A stretch of 64,000 nt of DNA from Pseudophaeomoniella oleicola (Eukaryota; Ascomycota; Eurotiomycetes; Phaeomoniellales; Phaeomoniellaceae). Location: the NCBI GenBank assembly GCA_003868215.1, contig QWDQ01000003.1:248001-312000 (forward strand), given 5' to 3'. A program made the position numbers and the translations under genes. The notes beneath the pieces were generated by a model. That model worked only from the letters and a program-made list of their open reading frames with translations, had not been told where the DNA came from and made no database searches. Below, in pieces: positions 55,039 to 64,000 of this stretch. Position 1 is the stretch's first letter, and the number at the start of each line of letters is the position of its first letter.

Positions 55039-55973
55039 ATGAAGGTCTATTGCACTGTGAGTACTGTCCAGGAAAGAGATGTATTTACTCACTGTTTGCA
55101 AGCTCCTCACAAGCGATAGTTACGTCGAAGGTAAGCCAGCCTGTCCGCAAAAGTGTTCTAAATGACGTTTCCTTCTAGGGGCTCTTGTATTGTGCCACAT
55201 GCTAAAGAAACACGGTACAAAGTATAGTGTATCGGTTCTTTACACAGAAGACGATTTATCCGTAGGAAATGTGTCGCGGATGGAAGTAAGGCACAGTATC
55301 TGGTGATTTGGAAACTCATTGCTGATTCCGCTCGCAGAAGGCTTTCGACAATGTCCACCCAATTAGGTCCATTCACAATCCCAATCCCAAGCATCTATCC
55401 TTGATGGCGCGTCCGGATCTTCTCTCCACAATCACCAAGATTGCCTTGTGGTCTCTGACACAATATGATCAGATACTTTACCTGGATGCAGATACTCTTC
55501 CTCTCCGAAGTCCCGACGAGCTTTTTCTCCTGGACGACATCCCCTTCGCTGCGGCCCCTGAGGTTGGCTTCCCTGATTGCTTTAACAGTGGGGTGATGCT
55601 ACTCCGCCCGTCGTCTGCAGTGTTCTCGCATTTGTTAGATATGGCCGAAGCAGGGCGCACATTTGACGGCGGGGATCAAGGACTTCTGAACCTGTACTTT
55701 GGTGATCGTTTTCACCGACTGTCCTTTTTGTACAACATTGCGTTATACTCAGCGTACCATCTGTACATGCCAGGGCTGAAATCGGTTAGAGGGAACTGGT
55801 CGATTGCACACTTCCTTGGTAAGAAGAAGCCGTGGGACTGGGAAGGAGGCAAGGTGGAGTTGGATGATGATACAGCCTACGCCGGACTGTACACAGAATT
55901 GGTGGGAATGTGGTGGAAAGCGCGTGAAGACATTGAGACTCAGAATTCTGAACAGCTCCCGAGGGAGGCCTGA
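55039..55973 (+). CDS. glycosyltransferase family 8 protein (glycogenin-like)
   Basis: Four exons, 55039-55056 (18 nt), 55103-55130 (28 nt), 55179-55285 and 55338-55973, giving 262 residues. The joined start MKVYCTLLTSDSYVEGALVL matches the nucleotide-sugar-binding first strand of GT8 enzymes, and LYTEDDLS and DNVHPIRSI continue it. The metal-binding DxD is D101-A-D103 (YLDADTL), and FNSGVMLL, DGGDQGLLNLYF and HFLGKKKPW are further family motifs. GT8 retaining enzymes use UDP-glucose, UDP-galactose or UDP-glucuronate. There is no long C-terminal glycogen-synthase-binding region as in fungal glycogenin, so a glycogenin-related single-domain enzyme of unknown acceptor is the safer call. Introns are 46-52 nt. 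Confidence 0.9.
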
Positions 55974-56529
55974 GTGGACGGAAATTTGTAGGAGTGCAAT
56001 CGATATAGGGAAGGGAGAGCTGCAGGATGAATCTAGAATCTCACGAGCTGTGGTTGTGCGAGGGTGGGCTTATCGTATATCGCGATGACCTGAGCCTCAT
56101 ATGCATATATACCTACAGTACCTACCTAGGTATGTAGTCATATGCGAATTGTGGCATTTTCGGGAATGACCCGCTCAACTTCTACTCTGGGACAGGAGTC
56201 AGTAGACAGAAAGTATTCTCGAGTTGTGCATATTTGATGATCTTTCAGTCAATGCATACCGTAGTAAGTTGTAGTGATCTTTGATGGGTCGAATCAGAGG
56301 TTTGCCGAATGCAATTGTGGGGATGCAAGCGAGGTCGAAGCTCTCCGCATCACATCATTGCTTCCAGGGCCATGAAGCTTCCCGGACTCCCCTAGGCAGT
56401 TCACGACAATTGTTTCATAGGCCTTGAAACCATCTGAACAACATAGAAAGCGCCTGTATCGAAATCAATTGATCTTCCTCAAGAACAGCAGTACAACGAC
56501 CAATCCATTCTACGTGCGGCTACTCCTCC
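55974..56529. other. intergenic, GT8 to frataxin
   Basis: 556 bp; GT8 3' UTR and frataxin promoter. It contains CTACCTAGGTATGTAG near 56120. No gene seen. Confidence 0.5.
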
Positions 56530-57346
56530 ATGGCAATGTCATTCAGCTCAAAGACTATATCTCGTTCAACCCGTTCTATACTCCGCACTCGATATGTTCA
56601 GTGTGATTCTTTCCGCCTCGCGACGGTCGCAACTCGATCGACCCAACCTATGGCCACAACATTTGTGTGCCATATGAGGCCGGTCTCCCGGCCCTTCCAC
56701 ATGACAGCTGCGGCTTTCAAAGGCATCACGCCTGGCTCCTCAGACCCTACACCCCCAGTACCGGACGCCAATGTCGCTGGTGCTGCTTCACATATCACCG
56801 AACCGGCGGACATCAGCACAGATGAATACCATGAGATAGCAGATGAATACATAGACCGTCTTGTAGCAGCGCTTGAGGAAATTGCAGAAGATCCCGAACG
56901 AGGAGTCGAAGTCGAATATAGTGTAAGTTCCCCGGCACCTATCCAGCGCATCTTGTTGCTATCATACAAATGAAGCGGTGAGGCCATACAACCTTCTATC
57001 TCTATCGTGGAGCCATCTATTCTACTATCTACAACTGCGGCTGACATACGCGGTCCAGGCAGGGGTTCTCACCCTCGGCACACCTCTAGGAACTTACGTG
57101 CTCAACAAACAGCCACCAAACAAACAGATATGGCTCTCATCACCCATTTCCGGTCCGAAGCGATACGATTGGGTGATTCCAAAGGATAGCCAAAATCAAA
57201 AAGCAGAGACTGAAAGTGTCCAGAGCGAAGGCGACCTGAGTGACAAGAGCGGCCGATGGGTCTACCTCCGAGACGGCAGTCTTCTAACTGATCTTCTAGA
57301 GAAAGAAGTGCAAGTAGATCTCCAGAGCAGTCCCGAGGAGACGTAG
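56530..57346 (+). CDS. YFH1: frataxin (mitochondrial iron chaperone)
   Basis: Two exons, 56530-56922 and 57059-57346, giving 226 residues. Frataxin supports Fe-S cluster assembly on the Nfs1-Isu1 complex in the matrix. Residues ~1-60 are an Arg/Ser-rich presequence with no acidic residues except one. The mature domain starts at [20 protein letters not shown] (acidic iron-binding helix). The splice joins GVEVEYS to [20 protein letters not shown], then [19 protein letters not shown], the most conserved surface of the family. [18 protein letters not shown] is the C-terminal helix. The domain carries an insertion (~30 residues, Lys/Glu/Ser-rich) between YDWV and WVYLRDG where yeast has only a few residues. 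The intron is 136 nt. Confidence 0.96.
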
Positions 57347-60300
57347 TCAAGTGTTTCGATACCGAGGTCGCATCAAGGAAAACGCAAGGTACTAGCGATG
57401 TACAATAGCAGAGAAGTGATTCTCGAGCATGGGGCCGCTTAGAGATACCCGTGTAGGGACAAGGCAAGCAAATAAGATGGGAATTTGGCGACCCCCGAAT
57501 CTGGTCCGCGGTTAGAGATCATATTGAAGCCGTCTACAGGGTGGACAGCGCATAGGACCGCGGCCAGGAGTTGGCAGGCAGAAGTTCAGGAAGGGAAGGC
57601 CACATATTGAAGCATCTCGCATGACGATGGCGTGGATTCTGATCTGCACTTAGAGACACGATGACACCAAAGCAATGTAACGATGCAATGCATCAAACCA
57701 AGATAGCCCATCCAAATCGATGGTACTCCGTAAGCGCGCTCCGAATCACAACTGGTTCATATGATCGCCAGTCCGCGTTGACGGCTTACCTATCCTAGGT
57801 AAGTATAGGGCACTTCGTGTACTACGTATGTAGTACGTACATAGTACGTATTTTCTTGATCCAGGACTTTGGGACGAGGAGCTTGCACAGGGCTACCCCA
57901 TATGCTAACCAATCCTACGGTCAGCAACGCGAAAAGTCGAGGGTCAGGTGGCGCCACGGCACCATTCACGATATCCTAGGGAGACAGTCCGTCCTTCTAC
58001 TACGAGGTAGTGGGTAGCGAAATCTGTACCTAGACAGGCACGTTTGCAATGGGAGATCGTGATTCCAGGAATGGTTGCACCAAATGTTCTTTTCATAGCT
58101 CTTGTCTAGTCCTTTGACTTACAACGCCGTACTCGCAAGGGATGGCATCGTTCGGAACCTGGAAAGGCAATTATCACGACCGTCGTCACGCGTGAGACGC
58201 GATTGAAGGCGGAAGTAAGACTAGAGAGAGACATTCGACTACTAAGGTATGCACTATGTACGGAGGTACAGTACACCAAGCCACTAAGAGGTGTTTCCCC
58301 ATTTGCGACATCGATCATCACCAGCGAATCGGGCATCTTATAGGAGGAGACTGTGTCCGTCAGGGACCCGATTTGGATATGCTGTACATACCTACCTACA
58401 GTAGTAGGTGTGTTGCAAAATGACGTCCAACGGACGTATCCAGATAGATGGGCTAGGCGAGGGTCCGGCAAATAGAAAGCGATCCGGCAAAGTCATCTCT
58501 CGCCTTCGTACATGCCAAGCCAAATCTTGACCTCGACTTAGCCTCTGGGCCTTGCAGAGCTGGGGGAGACACGAGTGCTATAGTCATTTCCCTTGTCAAA
58601 GAGATAGCAAAACTACTGTCGACTCACACTATTGCCTTAGCGAAGTGTGTGCATGGATACAGTACCTGATCAGCACGGCATAATACATATAGTAATGTTA
58701 TTATCCTCATCTTTGAGGTGGCCTGCTCTGGCTTGGATCTAAATCTAGCCACCAAGCCATCTCGTCTCGGCGACAGACGAGTGTACTATGTAGTAGTAGC
58801 ATTCCTGCATGTACATCGTTCGGCTGATGGTCTGTTCGCTGATCTGATGCCACCGTCCGAACAGGTGAGAAACTAGCAGATGAGTTACTCAGTAGGTATT
58901 TACGAGTATCGTTTAGGGAATCCTCGGTACAACTAATTAGTAGATACCGAGGTAGGCAACAACCACCTCCAATGTCAATACGTGCATCATAAGGTCATAA
59001 CAGGGAGGCATGCTATCACGACATACCGTAGATGCATACCGAGATACTCATATATAACTACAGGACTATGTGATAGACTCGTAGCTGCTGGTGAGGAACG
59101 TACTTTCTTGACCAAAAGGTAGGTATTTAGGTGTATGTGGGCGTGGGACTACCAGACAAGTTGGTCATGAAGCCTCTAACAGGATCTATCGACGGTGCCC
59201 GAGCGAAGTGGCTCCCTCATTTTCGTCCCAAAATCCTTGGTTGCGCATCATCGGACTTACGTAGTAGAGCCAACCAACACACTATATTAGATACGACGAA
59301 GCGAGGAAGAAGGTTCAACATCGATGCAGCGAATCAAAAGATCCTCGATCTTGAGGAAGCGAGGGATCGCGCGTTTCTACATTGCAGCTGGCAGGTAACT
59401 ACTGGCCTCGCTGGACACAATGAAATGGACGTGTGACCAACCCAAAGCATCGATGAGGGGCAAAACTGACAGGCGACGGTGGGAATTCCCTTGCCCATCC
59501 CGCGTGCCCGCCAGGGGCGGCATATCGTAGTAGAAAGCGGTACGACACGCCCGGTTGATCATTGATCTTAACGCTCTAAGCTTGACAGACGGAGCAAAGA
59601 GGCGCCAGACGCCAGACGCTTACTCTTATAGACGCCACCTAAGAGAAACGGAAGGTGAGAACAGAAGCTTCTCGCTAGCTACGTAGATCAGGAGGATCCA
59701 GGCTCAGTAGGGCGTGCATGAATCATCGCCCACAGCAAAATTGAAGTAGAACTTGTCAGGTCGCGACAGACAGTAACTTGGTTAAGTTAGACGACGATCT
59801 GGTGTGCTTGACCAAAGCGAATAGTTGATACTGAAACCTTTAAGCCACGGTAGAAAGACGAACTTTAGGTATAACCGAGAATAGAGGCAGGAGGAGTAAG
59901 GAGCCAGCCTAAACCAACCCGTTTTCTTTAACACACCAGATTGAACAAGGCTTCACCCTAAGCCAGAACCATGAGACGATGGTAACTTCTTACCATACCA
60001 TACAGGACTATTGGTCGATATGTGTCTACCTACCCCTCACAATCACGGGTCTTGACATTCGAATCGGAGTGCGATACAATACAGTACCACGTGGATGACG
60101 ATGGGGTTGATTTAGGTAGCTCAGGTTACCGGCCTCGCCGTGAATGCAGTTGTACTAGTGCATATAAGAGAGGCATTTAGCTAAACCCCACCCCTAAAAC
60201 CGCCTAAGGTTAACCTCCGTACTGTGCAGGGAGTAGGGAGGAGTACTGCAACTTCAGTAATCTAAGGTATCTAATCTTTCTTGACTGGAACCGTAAAACC

Positions 60301-61002
60301 AACAGCCAACCCGCTGCCAATCCAACCAACAAAGGCGTGTACTGTAAAGTCAAAAAACCCAACCATACCGCAAATCCCAGTCAGGGGGGCTATCCTGCCT
60401 ATCCTGCCCATCCTGCCCATCCTGGCTCCCTGGCTGATGCTGATTTACTTTTCCTGAGAGGCGTGGAGCCTACGTAGTATCTAGTACAACGACTCTGTAT
60501 GCTGCTCTGAAATCCCACTTAGATATTACTACGGTACATAGTAAATCGCTACTCGTAGTACGGTCCACGTCCTGTAGATCACTGAAACTCTCTTTTCCAA
60601 CGGGCAGAGATGCCATCGAGCCATGTTCTGGTCATTTGTTCCCCGAGGTCCTGGTCCATCATCACTACCTTAACCTGTCGTTCCTACCACAGATTCGTAA
60701 CCAAAAAATTTTCAACACACATTCATTCAATCCAGCAACCTTGCATCACTGATCTTAACGTGCATCAATCTATCAGATATCGGATCTGTCAAAGCATCAG
60801 CTATTGATAGAAATGCTGCGGCAGCTCTGATAACTCGCCGCTCACCTTCCAGCTCTAAGAGGGCATGTCGACCCCGCAGTGGTAGATTTGGCAAATCGTA
60901 CACATGGAATTTTACCTCGACTTGCTGAGGCAGAATCAACCTTGACCATTGTCATCCCTGCATTGGATGATTGCATCCTCGTAGGGCCGCATATCGATCA
61001 GA
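57347..61002. other. 3.7-kb gene-free intergenic region
   Basis: No gene supported. It holds dense palindromic words (CCTATCCTAGGTAAG near 57788; overlapping TAGTACGTACATAGTACGTA near 57830), two TACGGAGG ends like those of the MITE (58259-58268; 60213-60221 reversed) and a decanucleotide-like tandem at 60388-60425. Open frames are short and show no family signal. Confidence 0.5.
60388..60425. repeat. short CTATCCTGCC/CCATCCTGCC tandem
   Basis: About four degenerate copies of a ~10-bp unit (ATCCTGCCC or ATCCTGGCT) in gene-free DNA. Confidence 0.7.
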
Positions 61003-62968
61003 ATGGCTACCTCTCCGAAAGAGCAGGCTCAGTTCAATGATTCATTCTTCTTCGTCACCGTCAAACCGAGCACGGCTAAGAAGAAGGCACCATGTCGGAA
61101 TCAGAAATCTCGCTCCCATGTCATGCGATTTGTTCGTCGACGGGACAAAATCGAGGGCAAATGGGGGAAGTCGGCAGCTGATCGGGAGTCCTGTCAACCC
61201 GATGCCAGTAGCCAGCCAGAGCCAGAGGCATCCAATTCAACACCAACCATCAAAGCCGAGGAGGCAGCGACCCCCGGTCCATGGACTCCAGTCTCATCAT
61301 CCTTCCCGGACCCCAGCCCCTCTATCAACTTCAATTCATTGCCATCGCCTCACCAGATCATCGATCCGATTCCGAAGAAGGAGTTTTCGCGTCCCAAGAC
61401 CGCTTACACCCGATCTCCGGTGGTAAAGCAGATGAGTGTTGCAAATTTGTTGATCACTGGAGATGATGAGATTGAGGAAGGTCCCTACGCTGATGACGAC
61501 GCTCTCCGACCTTCAGATCTCCTACGGGGAGTGTCATCATCGGATCAGCCGCGGGAAGAGCCAGAAAAAGAAAAGGCACTATCTCCCTACCGCATACTCG
61601 ATCTATCGACAGTAGAGAAATCCTGGCATGCCATATTGCATTTCTGTAAGTGCTCTCGTGTAGTGCCTCAGCTGGTGCAGCTGTTGTCTGCTGGAGGGTC
61701 TTGAGTAAACTTGACTAACAGTGTCATAGATAAGCAAACCCTGTTCGGCTGCGCCTTTTCGCTGAGCGATCCAGAAGAACGGTGCAACGAGCTCTTTCGC
61801 TTCGCGTTCTCGGATGAGACTGTCATGACTGCTTTGGTTATGATTGCTGAAGCCGATCAGTCATTTTGTTTTGCTTCACCTAGCGTGTTTGCAGACAGAG
61901 GTCGCGGAGTGTTACAAGTAATCACCGAAACTCCTCGGTCTGCTAAGTTGAAGGGACATGTCATCACCTCGATCTCGAAAAGGGTCAACGATAGCATGGA
62001 TGGTACTTCTGATGCAGTCATCCTTGCCGTGTACAAAGTCATGGTCACCGAGGTCCGTCCAATGTGAGATACTCTACACTAAGCGCATTACTGACATCCT
62101 AAAAGGCGTTTCTGGGCAATTTTAGAGAGGCGAAGATCCATCAACAAGGACTTGCGAACATTATCCGTATGCGGGGGGGCTTGGACAAGATCCCAATAAT
62201 GCTTGCTCAAGGAGTGATGCTGTATGAACATATCAAATTCCTAATAACCTTGTCAGAGGGCTGACGATACGCAGAGCTGAATCGTTGTTGCCTTTCACCA
62301 CGCCTATGACGCCGGTGCCAAAGTCTTTTGGGGAGCACGCTGAACTGACGCTGCGCGATTTTTGTGCTCAAAATGGAGTCACCATGCTCGAAGAACAGCC
62401 TTCACCGGAGTCTTTGTTCCCGTCGTTCTGCAATGACCAACTTGGGACCATCCTTCACAGCATTGAAGACATGGTTCAGTTTGCCAACATGTTTGGTGTC
62501 CAACCACAGTCTAACCGAAAGCTTGCGAAAGTAGCGCAAGCATACCAACTCAAATATTTTGTCATCAAAATCCAGCTCTCCAACTATGAGCCACAGAACC
62601 AACTTGAATCCGTATTCGTCGCCGCCATGTCCGCGTTCCTGACAGTGACCTTTATCTGGGGAAATCCAGGTTGTGCACCACTTCGAGAACTCGTCAGGTA
62701 CGTCGATAGACACCTGACTGGAGATATCCATACCTTATTGTGGAAGACTGCGCCTGAAATCCTCCTCTGGATCGCATTTATTGGTGCATTTGGCTCACTC
62801 GAGCAAGATGGACACACTCGGTTTTTGGACATTATCAGGACGTGCGCCGGACGATTAGATCTTTCTACGTGGCTGCGCTGCCGTCAACATCTACGGAAGG
62901 TGCTATTCTACAAAGGCAGGATCGACCCTCATTTCGAGAACATCTGGCGAACGGCAATGGTTACCTGA
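61003..62968 (+). CDS. fungal-specific transcription-factor-like protein without zinc cluster (fungal_trans_2 type)
   Basis: Four exons, 61003-61645, 61730-62063, 62126-62221 and 62275-62968, giving 588 residues. The N-terminus FFFVTVKPSTAKKKAPCRNQ, then KSRSHVMRFVRRRDK, matches the short basic motif of fungal proteins often labelled 'tachykinin family', where it replaces a Zn2Cys6 cluster. Residues ~55-200 are disordered and Pro/Ser-rich. From ~205 a helical region follows (HAILHFYKQTLFGCAFSLSD, IEAKIHQQGLANIIRMRGGL, GVMLAESLLPF) resembling the fungal_trans_2 (PF11951) domain; IIRMRGGL is its most recognisable motif. All three junctions keep frame and motif. Nuclear regulator is inferred; targets unknown. 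Confidence 0.85.
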
Positions 62969-64000
62969 GCGGATGGTGCAGACTTGGTTGATATAAGATG
63001 GCTGACAGGCTCTCCTCTGCTACGAAAGTATCGCAAAACGAACACAAAAGAATCGACGGCGAACGAGACTTCGAGTTTGGCCTTGACGCTGCAGAGCAAT
63101 TTGGCTCACAAAGCTACTACGATCGGCGAGATTCCGCGTATGCTTCGTTTACCTACGTTCAGGAGACGGAACATCTGATATGAGAAGCAGAGCAATTTGC
63201 TCCCGGCCTCTGATCTGTCCTTCGTCGCTCAATGAAGCGTTCATGCACACGTGTCGTATGCGATGAACAGTAAGGACTCAGGCCACGGAGCGTCAAGCGG
63301 CGTCGCGCCCTCAACTCGATCGATTTATAGTCGTCGATCTAAACGAGATCGCACGGCAGCTCACATGGTTCCATCAGCTGAATGCTGTTTCTACCCCCGA
63401 GTCGCCAGTAGTGGGTCTGGGGAATTCTCATACAATGACTTTTATTCATTGATTCTAGCTTACCATGTATTTTGTTTGAGCGCATTTTGCAATCGATTGT
63501 CAAATGTTACACCGGCTCGAGTCACAGCGGACTCAATTTGGGAGGGATCTGCCGAAAAACACTTTGCAAGATAAACAGACTTGCAAGCATCAGGGGTGTG
63601 CCTTGTTTGCACGTTGTATGTCTATCTTGAAAGTTCATGAAAATATACCTATTTTTAGCAATTAGACAAGATTGCAATATTGTAGCTTTTTCTTGGTGGT
63701 AGATACGTGATGCTCTTGTAGACTTACACTGCTTCAAACAGTTACGTCTGCGATGAATATATTTCCGAAACCTGGATATCCACCATTTCGACCTTGAATA
63801 ACATCATAATTCATTGGTCGGTTGTACCACGCACCGCTTCTTTGTGTACAATGGTAATTATTCCACCATAGATATATACGATCATAACCACAGTCACAGT
63901 TCAAGTAATAACGCGTTTGGAATCGAATCCAACCCCATCGACTTCTTGCCTCCTTTTTTTCCCTTTTTTTTCCCTTTTTTTTCCCTTTTTTTTCTTTTTT
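62969..64000. other. intergenic, right edge
   Basis: 1.0 kb downstream of the regulator gene. A 61-codon open frame (62998-63183) lacks a splice link or family signal. The very end is a pyrimidine microsatellite. Confidence 0.5.
63950..64000. repeat. polypyrimidine (CCCTTTTTTTT)n microsatellite
   Basis: Four or more units of three C followed by eight or more T, running off the window edge. Confidence 0.9.

Noticed and set aside
62998-63183. 61-codon frame just after the regulator gene
   Set aside because: Starts at an ATG 30 nt past the regulator stop; no splice signal joins it and no motif is seen. It is more likely 3' UTR.

Overview
This window is nuclear DNA of a filamentous ascomycete (Pezizomycotina). 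The evidence is intron style (mostly 46-136 nt, GTANGT donors, CTAAC-type branch points, phase-preserving splices), gene content (SEC31, a PEX14/17-type peroxin, a Mus7/MMS22 protein, DEG1, a PAPA-1 IES2 protein, a fungal-trans_2-type regulator) and gene order with short divergent and convergent intergenic spaces. The intergenic DNA is full of CTACCTAGGTAG-like and TACTACGTAGTA-like palindromes. A leotiomycete is plausible, but the sequence does not prove it.

I support 25 protein-coding genes, most with exon structures worked out by hand; where introns are given, reading frame and family alignment continue across every junction. Left part (1-16.4 kb): a GH32 fructosyl hydrolase/transferase alone in gene-poor DNA; the divergent pair RPS0 (40S) and uS15m (mitochondrial small subunit); GPI15/PIG-H and DEG1/PUS3 converging with 7 nt between stops; and an MDR oxidoreductase with a probable GC-AG intron. 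From 16.8 to 32 kb: a 2219-residue Mus7/MMS22 protein, a small unknown single-pass membrane protein divergent from it, a convergent SDR and Baeyer-Villiger-type monooxygenase, and an unknown membrane/coiled-coil protein.

From 32.8 to 36.3 kb three genes of the terminal respiratory chain sit together: cytochrome c, COX12 (complex IV subunit VIb) and a B12D/NDUFA4-like protein, the last two sharing a CCAAT-containing divergent promoter. COX12 appears to contain a 3-nt microexon. Then come a PPIE-like RRM protein divergent from SEC31, a PEX14-family peroxin, IES2, an unknown basic protein, DPH3, an ER-type thioredoxin-like unknown, a signal-anchored Ser/Thr-rich membrane protein, a GT8 glycosyltransferase, frataxin, and a zinc-cluster-less transcription-factor-like gene.

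Gene-free stretches (1-2.2, 4.4-8.9, 53.2-55.0, 57.3-61.0 and 63-64 kb) carry microsatellites, palindromes, one clear non-autonomous TIR element (a MITE with TA target duplication, 53775-54044) and a 29-bp tandem repeat. No tRNA, rRNA, CRISPR array, retroelement or classical biosynthetic gene cluster was found. Most genes here are core housekeeping genes. The observations most worth checking are the COX12 microexon, the cytochrome c/COX12/NDUFA4-like neighbourhood, the MITE and its TIR relatives, and four conserved-looking genes without a function.
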